DNA of 64,000 bases. Source: Mogibacterium sp. GTDB taxonomy: Bacteria > Bacillota > Clostridia > Peptostreptococcales > Anaerovoracaceae. Shown piece after piece: positions 1-8,305 of the stretch. The translations under genes and the position numbers were made by a program. The notes under the pieces are model-generated. The model was not told the DNA's origin and did no database searches. It was given only the letters and a program-made list of their open reading frames with translations. Numbering within the stretch: the first letter of the stretch is position 1; each line of letters begins with the position of its first letter. The stretch covers positions 1 through 64,000 of the forward strand of contig JAFWGQ010000069.1 in NCBI GenBank assembly GCA_017512365.1. Reading direction: 5' to 3'.

Positions 1-60
1 CCGACGAAGGTCAACGTTCCCGACTCTGCGCCAACGGCGTATGATCCGGAGGGAACGTTA
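1..60. repeat. Structured intergenic repeat, copy A
   Basis: Inverted-repeat element. An outer 9-bp stem, AACGTTCCC (13-21) with GGGAACGTT (51-59), encloses an inner hairpin GCGCC-AAC-GGCGT (28-40). Copies B (149-208) and C (57130-57190) keep the fold while bases in both stems change together. The element may extend left of the window. It does not resemble a terminator because no T tract follows. Function unknown: candidates are a REP-like or MITE-like element, or a structured RNA. Confidence 0.6.
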
Positions 61-148
61 TTGAGCCACATCAGCATATTATTCGAGACGCATTCGTAAT
101 GCGCTGCTTCTTTTTTTGCGTCGCTCTGCACTTACCGCAGGAGCACAG

Positions 149-208
149 CCGATGGAGATCAAGGTTCCCGTCTGTACGCCAACGGCGTACCATCCATGGG
201 GAACCTTA
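149..208. repeat. Structured intergenic repeat, copy B
   Basis: Second copy of the element, 148 bp after copy A. The outer stem is AAGGTTCCC (161-169) with GGGAACCTT (199-207); the inner hairpin is ACGCC-AAC-GGCGT (176-188). Compared with copy A, the third outer pair changes from C-G to G-C and the first inner pair from G-T to A-T, so pairing is kept. It lies just past the end of two small membrane-protein genes on the minus strand. Confidence 0.6.
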
Positions 209-225
209 CATCAGCAAATGAATGC

Positions 226-256
226 GTCGCGCTCCGTTAGTTTAACAGAGCGCGAC
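226..256. other. Perfect 9-bp hairpin beside copy B
   Basis: GTCGCGCTC (226-234) pairs perfectly with GAGCGCGAC (248-256) across a 13-nt AT-rich loop. It lies immediately past the stop codon of the minus-strand gene ending at 264, so it may mark the 3' end of that transcript. There is no T tract on the minus strand, so a standard intrinsic terminator is not supported. Confidence 0.4.
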
Positions 257-263
257 AAGGAAT

Positions 264-455
264 TCAATATTTTTCTTCGAGTTCCAGGGATTCTCCCTCG
301 AGCCCGTATGCATCTTCAGTCCCGAGTTCCGATCCGTCATCTGTTACGGTCTTCACGAGTTCCGTGAGCAGGAGCGCAACATTGAAAAATGCCACCGTTA
401 CAGCCAGACCTGTTGAAAGGCCCGACAGCTTCTTCATGATTTTCTTTGCATCCAT
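264..455 (-). CDS. Small single-span membrane protein (63 aa)
   Basis: The start codon follows a good ribosome site (GGAGG, 5 nt before ATG). Residues 1-12 are basic and residues 14-36 form one hydrophobic segment; the rest is acidic, rich in Glu and Asp. The hydrophobic part resembles that of the 35-residue gene just upstream (477-584): both have a VAF-x-N-x-A pattern followed by LV, so they look like diverged duplicates. The two follow the surface-protein gene at 611-4153 in one direction with short gaps, suggesting one transcript. I do not recognise the family. A type I toxin-like peptide or an accessory of the surface protein are both possible. Confidence 0.6.
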   Translation of the reverse strand: MDAKKIMKKLSGLSTGLAVTVAFFNVALLLTELVKTVTDDGSELGTEDAYGLEGESLELEEKY

Positions 456-476
456 CTCGATCCTCCGTTTCCGGCA

Positions 477-584
477 TCAGTCTTTGCTTACTTCCCTGAC
501 CAGATTGAGCACTACGATCGCAAGGTTAAGGAACGCTATCGCAACAGTTATATTATTGATGATCTTTTTTCTGCTTTCGCTCAT
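477..584 (-). CDS. Tiny membrane peptide (35 aa)
   Basis: Starts at the ATG at 584, preceded by AAAGGGGG with correct spacing. A longer reading back to 683 would have no ribosome site and would overlap the surface-protein gene. The peptide has a basic N-terminus (SESRKK), a hydrophobic stretch of about 20 residues and a charged end (REVSKD). It sits 26 bp after the stop of the surface-protein gene and 21 bp before its 63-residue relative. Family unknown. Confidence 0.6.
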   Translation of the reverse strand: MSESRKKIINNITVAIAFLNLAIVVLNLVREVSKD

Positions 585-610
585 TTTAGTTTCCCCCTTT
601 GCTGAGGATA

Positions 611-3600
611 TTATACTCTGCGACGGCGCCTCAATGTCAATACTGTGATGCCGGATACCGAAGCCGCCAGAAGTGCGATCCACAGACCTGCATAGGTATG
701 GTCACCGGTATCAGCGGATTTTTTGCCGGAAGCTTTTTTATCAGCGCCTTTCACTTCGGAAGACACGACATTTGTTTTAACGCTGTCCTCTGATTTGTGT
801 GATCTTCCGTAACTGACGTTATAAAACGCCTGATTTGTTACCCCGTTATTGAGGACATCGTTCGAATCCCTGTAACCCGGCTTTATGTTTGCCGTGAATG
901 TCAACTGCACCCATTTGCCGCGCAGTTTGTCGAGAGTTTTACCTTTGTCCAGATGTACTGTCAGTTTCTGTCCACTGATATTCGCGCTGACATCGTTCAT
1001 GCTGACCGTCCCGTCCGGCCTGGCGGCAACGCTGCCGTTTTCCCTGTGGTCGTTGGTCTGCCTGTAGCTTATCGACTGTATGGTCTTTGAAGGATTCGTT
1101 GTCTTATCACCCCTGCTGTCGCAGAACTCAAGCGGCGCGCTGAGCTCGTCGGTCAGGGTGAACTCCTGAGCGTCCAGTGGCACGTATGCCAGAACGTCAT
1201 ATGTAAGGACTTCGTCTGCACTCATACTGGTATGCTTCTGCTTGTCCGCATACTTTTCTGCGGCAGGATTCAGGTCGTTCGTGACATCCTTCGCGAATTC
1301 CATTCCGATGGTGAACGTGCCCATGTTCGCGATCTGGGTTCCGTCTTGTTCCGTGTAGTAGATCAGATCATCCTGTCCGGCGCTCGATGTCTTTACTGCA
1401 TTGATCGCCTTCAGCTCAATATCTTTTGGATCGACCAGGCGTGTCTCCAGCACCGAGCCGTCCGGAGCGATCTCTTCCACGACCATTTTCCAGTTGGTCG
1501 GCCGCGCATTTTTGACGGTCAGCGCACCGGATTCCAGCATTTCATATATCTTCTCAAGATCTTTGGTCGGATCCAGATCATCACTTGTATCGCCCGGAGT
1601 GTTCCTGTAGTCGAAAGTGAACAGCGGGAATGATTCTGCCTTTCCGTCCTTGCCCGGTACCGTGATATTCAGCGGGAGTCCTCCCTGCGCTACCCACGGC
1701 TCGACTTCATATAAAGGCGTATCCTCGGTATACTGGTCCTCTCCGTCACCTTCCGTTTCATCGACGAAGCGGTCAGCCGTTCCGTTCAGTTTGACCTCGT
1801 ACCCTTTCGCCATGAGATTGTCCGCAGGTATCTCTTTTCCATTGATTTGCACATACAGCTTGAGTATCACAGGCTTTGTGTTCTGAACAGCCTCAGCCCA
1901 TTTCTTTGTTATCCTTATCGACGCTCCTCCTCTGTAAGTGCTGTCCGGAGCTCCGAAGACCACATTCCCGTTCGAGGCTATCCCGCCTCCGCACGATGCA
2001 ACGTTGCCTGTTATCTTTACGCCTTCGTGATCCGTCGATGTCCCGGTATCCCTGTTTTTCAGCTTCAGCGGTCCGTTGTACTGTCTGTGAGCATCGATAG
2101 GCAGCTCTTCGGAATCATCTTCATTTATGAAATGATTGTTCGCTCCGAGGTTCTTTACATTGATACCGTTTCCGGCAGATGTAGCCGCATTCCTTACGAA
2201 TACGTCCGTCCCTCCGAAGCTTCTATTTCCGGAGATCCTATTGCCCCTTATCGTGACATCGTGGTCGTTGACCCTGACATCGAAGGTCGCCGTACCGCCG
2301 TACGCGCAGAGCCACAGTCCGCCTCCGTCGCCGTAGTCTCCCCAGAATCCTCTTATTCCTCTGTCATTTCCGGTAGGATCTCCTCCGGTGCTGTCTCCTG
2401 AGCTTCCCGGCTCTCCACCGTTGTCCCTGATGTTGTTGTCGAAGGTATTATCGTTTTTGAGACCGTTTCCGTAAAAGATCCTCTTCAGCCTGGCTCCGTC
2501 AGCACCCTGTACTATCGTGGCCTTGTTGTTGGTGATGACACCCTGCGGGACATACATCTGGAACGGCCTTCCCGGATCACCCTCAAGGTATATCCCGCCT
2601 CCAAGCTCGCGGGCAACGTTCTTGCTGATGGTTCCTCCGACCAGTGCGACATGATTGGACTGCACCTGTATTCCGCCGCCGCGCTTTATGGCCATGTTGT
2701 TATTGATAGTTCCGTCTTTAAGGACAAATGCAGCGTTTCCTGTTTTGACGCTTCTTGTTTCCCCTTCTTTCGGGACTTCCTTGCTGACAGTCTGAGACGC
2801 ATACACTTCCTCGCTGATCCAGAAAGCTCCGCCCTTCATCCACGCGAAGTTATCGTTTACCTCGCCGCCTTCCATCTGGCAGTGCGCACCGTTGAACACG
2901 TAAACAGCTCCCGCGTGATGGACCCCGGCATTACTGCTTATCGCTCCGCCGGTGATCAGAAGCTTTGATCTGTTCTCGTCGCTGCATACCTGTGTATTTC
3001 CTTTATTGTCCGGCAGACCCTGAAGGACTATAGCTCCCGTATCTCCGCGGTTCTGGCTGATAGTGCCGCCTGAGATGGTACAGCTGGACTTGTCCGTGAG
3101 TATCATCGCTCCTGCAGACTCGGTGTTCATCCACTTTGCCATGAGCGTGCCGCTCTCCTCTTCGAAATCTCCTCTTTCGCTTTCAAACCCGGTCGTAAAT
3201 GACTTTGCTCCGGACTTGTCGTTTTTTGCATCGTAGCCGATGGTGTTATGCGTTATTTCGCCGCTCATTATGTTTACTGTTCCGCCGTGTGAAACGACAG
3301 GCGCGCCGTAAGCGACCCATTCGCCCGCGGTAAGGTCCCTCAGAGTGGCTCCGTGCAGCGTGAAAGTTCCGCCCTGTTTCACCTGTACGAAAAAGCCCTT
3401 CTCTCTGCCGGCTTCTCCGCCGAACTGCTGCCTGGTCACCTTGTTGTATCCGCCCTGGTCTGTCTGTCCGCTGATGGTCAGCCCTTCTCCTAGCGTAAGT
3501 TTGCCGCCGTTCTCCACTATGAACATAGGCTCGTATGTCTTTACTGAAGAAACTGAAGAAGCAGCATTATCCGGCTGCAGTATGGTCGTACCGCCGGACT

Positions 3601-4153
3601 GTCCTTTGATAGTAACAGTCCTGCCTGCAGGCACTGTTATGGAATCAGTAACTCCATTATTCAATTCGACCTTCAGTTTTTCTGCATTTATTACTATTTC
3701 TTCCGGGCCGGAACCGCCTTCCACTTTCGCTTTCAGTTTAGTCCATGTATCCAGAACTTCGCGTGTACCGATCTCGGGCGCTCCGAGGAGAGACCTGCCG
3801 GCGTTCCTGACCTGTGGCGCCGGGGCTGTCTTCGCTGTGCCCGGCTGTCCGGCCTGCTGCTGGTCATCCGCTCCTGTGCTGTCTTTCCCTGCGGTATCCG
3901 TTTGCTCTGCTCCGCTGTTTGCGGCGCTGCCGTCCGTCCCGCCCGCGGGACTGCTGTCCTGCCCTTTTGCAGCTGTATCGTTGTTCCCGGTATCACCGCC
4001 GGCATTTGTTTCTGATGCTGCCGGCAGCTTCTCATCACCCTCACCTGCAGGAGCGAAGGCAAGGGCCGATACTCCCGATGCGAGCATCGTGAGCACCAGT
4101 ACGAGTACAGTTATCGCGGCAAGCAATCTGTGCCTTCTGCTTGTTTTGTTCAT
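611..4153 (-). CDS. Large beta-helix surface protein with sortase-like C-terminus (1180 aa)
   Basis: The start is the ATG at 4153, which follows GAGGAAG at correct spacing; an upstream in-frame start lacks one. Residues 1-35 are a signal peptide. Residues 35-120 are low-complexity, rich in Gly, Asp, Thr and Ala. Residues about 150-760 hold many short GG-T-I and N-x-A-x-x-GGGI units typical of right-handed beta-helix adhesins. Next come a Cna-B-like region (about 765-900) and a domain like the isopeptide-forming D2 domains of Gram-positive fimbriae (about 970-1120). The end carries SADTGD, a hydrophobic span and RRRRR, the layout of a cell-wall sorting signal, although SADTG departs from LPXTG. 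Probably wall-anchored and adhesive. It is followed on the same strand by two tiny membrane-protein genes. Confidence 0.8.
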   Translation of the reverse strand: MNKTSRRHRLLAAITVLVLVLTMLASGVSALAFAPAGEGDEKLPAASETNAGGDTGNNDTAAKGQDSSPAGGTDGSAANSGAEQTDTAGKDSTGADDQQQAGQPGTAKTAPAPQVRNAGRSLLGAPEIGTREVLDTWTKLKAKVEGGSGPEEIVINAEKLKVELNNGVTDSITVPAGRTVTIKGQSGGTTILQPDNAASSVSSVKTYEPMFIVENGGKLTLGEGLTISGQTDQGGYNKVTRQQFGGEAGREKGFFVQVKQGGTFTLHGATLRDLTAGEWVAYGAPVVSHGGTVNIMSGEITHNTIGYDAKNDKSGAKSFTTGFESERGDFEEESGTLMAKWMNTESAGAMILTDKSSCTISGGTISQNRGDTGAIVLQGLPDNKGNTQVCSDENRSKLLITGGAISSNAGVHHAGAVYVFNGAHCQMEGGEVNDNFAWMKGGAFWISEEVYASQTVSKEVPKEGETRSVKTGNAAFVLKDGTINNNMAIKRGGGIQVQSNHVALVGGTISKNVARELGGGIYLEGDPGRPFQMYVPQGVITNNKATIVQGADGARLKRIFYGNGLKNDNTFDNNIRDNGGEPGSSGDSTGGDPTGNDRGIRGFWGDYGDGGGLWLCAYGGTATFDVRVNDHDVTIRGNRISGNRSFGGTDVFVRNAATSAGNGINVKNLGANNHFINEDDSEELPIDAHRQYNGPLKLKNRDTGTSTDHEGVKITGNVASCGGGIASNGNVVFGAPDSTYRGGASIRITKKWAEAVQNTKPVILKLYVQINGKEIPADNLMAKGYEVKLNGTADRFVDETEGDGEDQYTEDTPLYEVEPWVAQGGLPLNITVPGKDGKAESFPLFTFDYRNTPGDTSDDLDPTKDLEKIYEMLESGALTVKNARPTNWKMVVEEIAPDGSVLETRLVDPKDIELKAINAVKTSSAGQDDLIYYTEQDGTQIANMGTFTIGMEFAKDVTNDLNPAAEKYADKQKHTSMSADEVLTYDVLAYVPLDAQEFTLTDELSAPLEFCDSRGDKTTNPSKTIQSISYRQTNDHRENGSVAARPDGTVSMNDVSANISGQKLTVHLDKGKTLDKLRGKWVQLTFTANIKPGYRDSNDVLNNGVTNQAFYNVSYGRSHKSEDSVKTNVVSSEVKGADKKASGKKSADTGDHTYAGLWIALLAASVSGITVLTLRRRRRV

Positions 4154-4267
4154 GTTCTTCCTCGTTGACAATGATTCCTGACTGCAAAAGAGACCCATCC
4201 CGGCCGGTGTCCCGACATATGTTGATCCCCTTTTATAACCATTTTATAAAAAATTTTTAACTGATAT

Positions 4268-5779
4268 TTATACCGAATACAAGTTGTTATTTGAAAATTC
4301 CGGATTCGATGTTATGTCGATCCCGAGTGCCTTCACTGCCTGCTCGTCCTTTTCCGAAAGTATGGCGGTGCAGTGCGCAACGCAGCCATTCAGATTAGGT
4401 ATCTCTCTGAGCGCGAGCTCAGCGAACGGGTTCGTCAGCTTTGTCAGCATGAGAGCCATGATGACCTCTTCGAGGTTGAGGCTCGTCTTGTCGTGCAGCA
4501 CATCGGCCTTGGTCGTCGACATGCTCTCAAAGACGGTCGGCGATATGATCAGCATGTCATCCTGTATGCCCGCAAGCTTCTTGATGGCGTTCAGGACCAT
4601 TGCCGCTGTCGCGACCATCCTCCTGGATGATCTGCCGGTGACTATGCTCCCGTCAGGAAGCTGCAGCGCCGAGACCACGACGTTCTCGTATCTTTCAGGG
4701 TTCTGCGATCTCTTGAATTCGGCGTAGTCCTCTGCCGCGGCAACGGCCGGCCTGTCGTATTTCGTCGCTCCGACCTCTTCCATCAGCAGCTTGCATCTTT
4801 CGAGGGTAGTCTCGTCGATGACGCCCTTCCTGTACGAGCACTCGGCGATCAGGTATCTCCTGATGACCTCCTGTCTCGCGGCTTCCCTGCACGCTTCATC
4901 GTCGGTGATGGCAAAGCCGACCCTGTTGACTCCCATGTCTGTCGGGGACTTGTAGCCCTCGTCCGAGCCCGTGATCGCCTGCAGTATCCTCTTCAGCACC
5001 GGGAAGGCGTCGACGTCCCTGTTGTAGTTGACTGCCGTCTGGCCGTACGCCTCGAGGTGGAACGGATCTATCATGTTGAAGTCCTTGAGATCCGCTGTGG
5101 CCGCCTCGTACGCTATGTTTACATAATGCTTGAGCGGCAGGTTCCATACCGGGAACGTCTCGAACTTGGCGTATCTGGCCTTGCGGCCGCGCTTGTACTC
5201 GTGATAGACCTGCGAGAGCGAGGTCGCCAGCTTGCCCGAGCCGCCTCCCGGACCCGTCACGACTATGAGCGGCTTCGACACCTCGATATACGGATTGGCG
5301 CCGTAGCCCTCCTCGGACACGATTGTGTCGACATCGGTCGGGTAGCCCTTGGTGAACTTGTGAGTGTATGTGCGGATCCCCCGTCTTTCGAGCTTGGCGA
5401 TGAACTGGTTGACCGAAGGAGCATCCTCGTATCTGGTCACGACCACCGAGTTCACCTCGAGGTCATAGCTCCTGAATTCGTCTATAAGCCTCATGACCTC
5501 CAGGTCGTAGGTGATGCCGAAGTCCTGGCGCGTCTTGCTCTTGACGATGTCGCCCGCATAGATGCAGATGATGATCTCGGCCTGGTCCTTCATCCTCTGG
5601 AGCAGCTTGATCTTGGCGTTCTCATCGAAGCCCGGCAGCACTCTCATCGCGTGTTTGTCCTCTACCAGCTTTCCTCCGAACTCAAGGTACAGACGGCCCT
5701 CGCCGCTGCTTATCCGTTCAAGGATGTACTTGGTCTGTTCTTCGATGTACTTTTCTGCGCTGAATCCTTCTTTAAACAT
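4268..5779 (-). CDS. DUF1846 family protein (503 aa)
   Basis: Full-length member of the DUF1846 family, cytosolic proteins of about 500 residues common in Firmicutes. The N-terminal half carries a Rossmann-like region with VTGPGGGSGKLATSLSQVYH near residue 175, a glycine-rich nucleotide-binding-like loop, and a charged, well conserved N-terminus. No signal peptide or membrane span is visible. It lies 53 bp downstream of the DUF1934 gene and shares its direction, so the two are probably co-transcribed. The biochemical role of the family is not settled to my knowledge, so I give no reaction. Confidence 0.85.
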   Translation of the reverse strand: MFKEGFSAEKYIEEQTKYILERISSGEGRLYLEFGGKLVEDKHAMRVLPGFDENAKIKLLQRMKDQAEIIICIYAGDIVKSKTRQDFGITYDLEVMRLIDEFRSYDLEVNSVVVTRYEDAPSVNQFIAKLERRGIRTYTHKFTKGYPTDVDTIVSEEGYGANPYIEVSKPLIVVTGPGGGSGKLATSLSQVYHEYKRGRKARYAKFETFPVWNLPLKHYVNIAYEAATADLKDFNMIDPFHLEAYGQTAVNYNRDVDAFPVLKRILQAITGSDEGYKSPTDMGVNRVGFAITDDEACREAARQEVIRRYLIAECSYRKGVIDETTLERCKLLMEEVGATKYDRPAVAAAEDYAEFKRSQNPERYENVVVSALQLPDGSIVTGRSSRRMVATAAMVLNAIKKLAGIQDDMLIISPTVFESMSTTKADVLHDKTSLNLEEVIMALMLTKLTNPFAELALREIPNLNGCVAHCTAILSEKDEQAVKALGIDITSNPEFSNNNLYSV

Positions 5780-5832
5780 GTTGCTCCCAACCGTTCCTTT
5801 TTCTTTTGATCATCTTTTGTCTTTTCAGGTTA

Positions 5833-6309
5833 TCAGGACGGCATGACTTCTATCTCGAGCACATTGCGCCTCGAAAAGAATCTGTCGAACTTTATCCTGT
5901 AGTCAACGGAAATAGTCCCGTATCCCTCTTCATCCAGACTCTCGTCCAGACTGTTGGTGTAGACCTCAAGATCCATTGACGGCATCGCCGGCACGCGGTA
6001 TCTGGTTATGTTGAGCATGCCCGGCCTCAGGGTCATGTCCATGCCGTCGTCAGCCTCGTCCCTGCCGAATCTGCGGATGCGTATCGAGCCGTCGTCGAGC
6101 TTGACCAGGGTCCTGATGTCGGCGAGCCCCGCCTCTTCGGACTCCTCGTACGAGATATAGGTGGCCTCGTTCTTCGAATACATCGTTCCCTCGGTATATA
6201 TCTCGAGAGAATCCTCTTTTTCGAGCTCACGAAGGAAAGCCTCGCCGCTCGGCCTGAGGTTCTCGACATACTGTGTGCTTGTTATCCTGAGACTTACATT
6301 CTTTTTCAT
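5833..6309 (-). CDS. DUF1934 (YwiB-like) beta-barrel protein (158 aa)
   Basis: Start chosen at the ATG at 6309, behind AAAGGA; upstream in-frame codons read through the promoter region. The sequence is a run of amphipathic beta strands with the family pattern of an N-terminal VSLRITSTQ strand, a YISYEESEEAGL segment and a C-terminal VDYRIKF strand. It fits the calycin-like DUF1934 family, of which Bacillus subtilis YwiB is a member. Cytosolic, no catalytic motif known. First gene of a likely two-gene unit with the DUF1846 gene, transcribed from the promoter at 6334-6363, divergent from htrA. Confidence 0.8.
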   Translation of the reverse strand: MKKNVSLRITSTQYVENLRPSGEAFLRELEKEDSLEIYTEGTMYSKNEATYISYEESEEAGLADIRTLVKLDDGSIRIRRFGRDEADDGMDMTLRPGMLNITRYRVPAMPSMDLEVYTNSLDESLDEEGYGTISVDYRIKFDRFFSRRNVLEIEVMPS

Positions 6310-6333
6310 GGGCTTTTCCTTTTTAACTTGTAT

Positions 6334-6363
6334 ATTATAGAACACTTGACACAAATGACACAA
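6334..6363 (-). promoter_or_regulatory. Promoter for DUF1934-DUF1846 unit
   Basis: Reading the minus strand: TTGTGT, an 18-nt spacer, then a perfect TATAAT, ending about 25 bp before the start codon. It fits a vegetative sigma-A promoter with a weak -35. Confidence 0.55.
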
Positions 6364-6387
6364 TAACAACATATTTGAAATCTACAA

Positions 6388-6415
6388 TTGAATACTGTAA
6401 ATAATGCTGTAAAAT
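6388..6415 (+). promoter_or_regulatory. Promoter for htrA
   Basis: TTGAAT (6388-6393), a 16-nt spacer and TAAAAT (6410-6415), followed by an AAAGGA ribosome site and a GTG start at 6446. Other AT-rich hexamers nearby could also serve, so the exact promoter is uncertain. Confidence 0.45.
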
Positions 6416-6445
6416 TAATAAGCATACTTTTATAAAGGAAAAGCG

Positions 6446-8218
6446 GTGGAATTGATTGCTTCGCCGCATGGGAGCAAAGAGAAAATGGATGACAAGAACA
6501 CACTAGTGAGGCTGGATGAACCTTCATTCGAAATGAAAGAACAGGCGGACCGCAGCAAAGCGGCGGCCGGAGCGGAGGTGACCGCTGTGCCGGAAGTAAC
6601 TGCGGCGCCGGAAGCGACCGTTTTGCCGGAAGTAACTGCGGCGCCGGATGTGACTGCTGTGCCGGAAGCGACCGTTTTGCCGGAAGCGGCGCGTGAAGCA
6701 GCGCCGGTCGCTGTGACCGGGGCATATGATGTAAATACAGCGCCTACAGTAGACCTGACGGTAAGACCGGAGGATGATTCCGTGGTCATACCTGAGCCGG
6801 TCTTTGAATACGATGTGCGCCGTGAGCCCGGGACGGAGCATGCATTCGGAGCGTCAGCCGCGACTGAATACTCTTCAGCCGGCATCGGCCGGGCGCAGGA
6901 GGCTGCCTCGACCGTCTCCGCTGCTGATTACTCTTATGCCGGCATCGGCCGGGCGCAGGAGGCTGCCTCGACCGTCTCCGCTGCTGATCATGCTGCATCG
7001 GGAACGGACTACGTGCCGGCGCATTCGGCACCGGCCGGACCGGCACACGCGGCTCCGGTGAGTGCTCCTCCGAAGAAGCAGAAGAAGAGCAGGGAAAAGA
7101 AATACGTTACCCGCGGAGTGCTCATAAGCTTCATGATCATCACCATGATCGTCAGCGCCATGCTCGGCGCCATAGCGGGAGTCCTCTTCTCGCGGACCGG
7201 AGGCAGCAGAGTAAAGGAAAGAGTTGATTCCGAGCTCTCGCAGCTGAACCTCGGAGACGCGACCGGGGGCGAGCTGACCATATCCGAGATCGTCAAGAAG
7301 AACGAAGACTCTGTGGTGGAGATCGTCGTATCGGGCACTTCCCAGGGCATATGGGGCCAGCTGGAGCTGACTCAGGGCGCCGGCTCCGGAGTCATAGTAA
7401 AGGAAAACGGATACATCGCCACGAACTATCACGTCATCGAAGGCGCCAACAAGGTCGAGGTGACCCTGCACAACGGCGATACGTATAACGCCAACATAGT
7501 CGGCAGCGATTCCATGAACGACATCGCCGTGATCAAGATTGACGCCAAAGATCTTGTCCCTGCCACCATAGGCGACAGCAGCAAGCTCAGCGTCGGCGAT
7601 CTGGCGGTAGCGATCGGCAACCCTCTGGGACAGCTTGGCGGCACCGCGACAGCGGGCGTCATCAGCGCTCTTGACAGGAACCTCACCATCGAAGGCACTC
7701 CTCTCACGCTGATCCAGACCGATGCCGCCATCAACGGAGGAAACTCCGGCGGCGGACTTTTCGACGCCAGGGGCGAGCTCATCGGCATCGTCGAATCCAA
7801 GGCTTCGGCCGTGGGCGTTGAAGGCCTCGCCTTCGCGCTTCCTATCAATGCCGTTTCGGGCGTCATCAACGACCTGATCGAGAACGGCGGGACCGACAAG
7901 ACGGCCGAATCGACGCCTGCGGTGGGCATAGTCATCAGCGAGGTGTCCGAGGACAACGCGCAGTACTACGGTCTCGACAAGGCCGGTGTATATGTCGCCC
8001 AGGTCACCGGTGAGAACGCCAGGAAGGCAGGCTTCCAGGAAAAAGACAGGATAGTGTCCATCGACGGCAAAGAAGTCAGCAGCAGCAACGAGTTCATCGG
8101 AATCGTAAGAAAACACAAGATCGGGGATACCGTCTCCATCGTGATCGAAAGAAACGGCCAGGAGATGGAGATCAAGACCGAGCTCGAAGCTCTTGCCAAT
8201 ACTTCAGCGGACGAATAA
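6446..8218 (+). CDS. HtrA/DegP-type membrane-anchored serine protease (590 aa)
   Basis: Envelope quality-control protease that degrades misfolded exported proteins. The GTG at 6446 follows AAAGGA; an ATG at 6485 is an alternative. Residues 1-220 are a long disordered cytoplasmic tail with VTAxPE repeats and a perfect 20-residue duplication. One membrane span lies at about 225-247. The trypsin-like domain has its triad at His329 (TNYHVIE), Asp359 (NDIAVIK) and Ser434 (GNSGGG). A PDZ domain fills about 490-580 (GVYVAQVTGENARKAG). Only one PDZ, as usual for Gram-positive HtrA. The long acidic N-terminal tail is unusual for the family and could bind cytosolic partners. Monocistronic, ended by the hairpin at 8252-8285. 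Confidence 0.95.
   Translation: MELIASPHGSKEKMDDKNTLVRLDEPSFEMKEQADRSKAAAGAEVTAVPEVTAAPEATVLPEVTAAPDVTAVPEATVLPEAAREAAPVAVTGAYDVNTAPTVDLTVRPEDDSVVIPEPVFEYDVRREPGTEHAFGASAATEYSSAGIGRAQEAASTVSAADYSYAGIGRAQEAASTVSAADHAASGTDYVPAHSAPAGPAHAAPVSAPPKKQKKSREKKYVTRGVLISFMIITMIVSAMLGAIAGVLFSRTGGSRVKERVDSELSQLNLGDATGGELTISEIVKKNEDSVVEIVVSGTSQGIWGQLELTQGAGSGVIVKENGYIATNYHVIEGANKVEVTLHNGDTYNANIVGSDSMNDIAVIKIDAKDLVPATIGDSSKLSVGDLAVAIGNPLGQLGGTATAGVISALDRNLTIEGTPLTLIQTDAAINGGNSGGGLFDARGELIGIVESKASAVGVEGLAFALPINAVSGVINDLIENGGTDKTAESTPAVGIVISEVSEDNAQYYGLDKAGVYVAQVTGENARKAGFQEKDRIVSIDGKEVSSSNEFIGIVRKHKIGDTVSIVIERNGQEMEIKTELEALANTSADE
6869..6988 (+). repeat. Two 60-bp direct repeats inside htrA
   Basis: Two near-identical 60-bp units in tandem (6869-6928 and 6929-6988), in frame, each coding AGIGRAQEAASTVSAAD plus flanking residues. 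The nucleotide copies differ only at a few bases, so the duplication is recent. It sits in the disordered cytoplasmic tail. Confidence 0.9.
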
Positions 8219-8251
8219 CGCTTCGGCATCATAACTATACGGATAATCAAA

Positions 8252-8285
8252 AAAGCGGGCATGATCGCAGGATCGTGTCCGCTTT
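8252..8285. terminator. Bidirectional terminator between htrA and gntR
   Basis: A 15-bp stem, AAAGCGGGCATGATC with GATCGTGTCCGCTTT, contains two G-T pairs and has a 4-nt loop. On the minus strand it is followed by TTTTTT and on the plus strand by GGTTTTC, so it can end both convergent transcripts, better for the gntR side. Confidence 0.85.
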
Positions 8286-8305
8286 GGTTTTCGTCATATC
8301 ATGAT

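Noticed and set aside
1-208. Integron attC sites
   Set aside because: The elements are palindromic, but the core and inverse-core sites (RYYYAAC/GTTRRRY) are not arranged at the ends, and no integrase or cassette array is present.
6560-6990. CRISPR-like repeats
   Set aside because: The repeats are in frame within htrA, adjacent without spacers, and encode a low-complexity tail.
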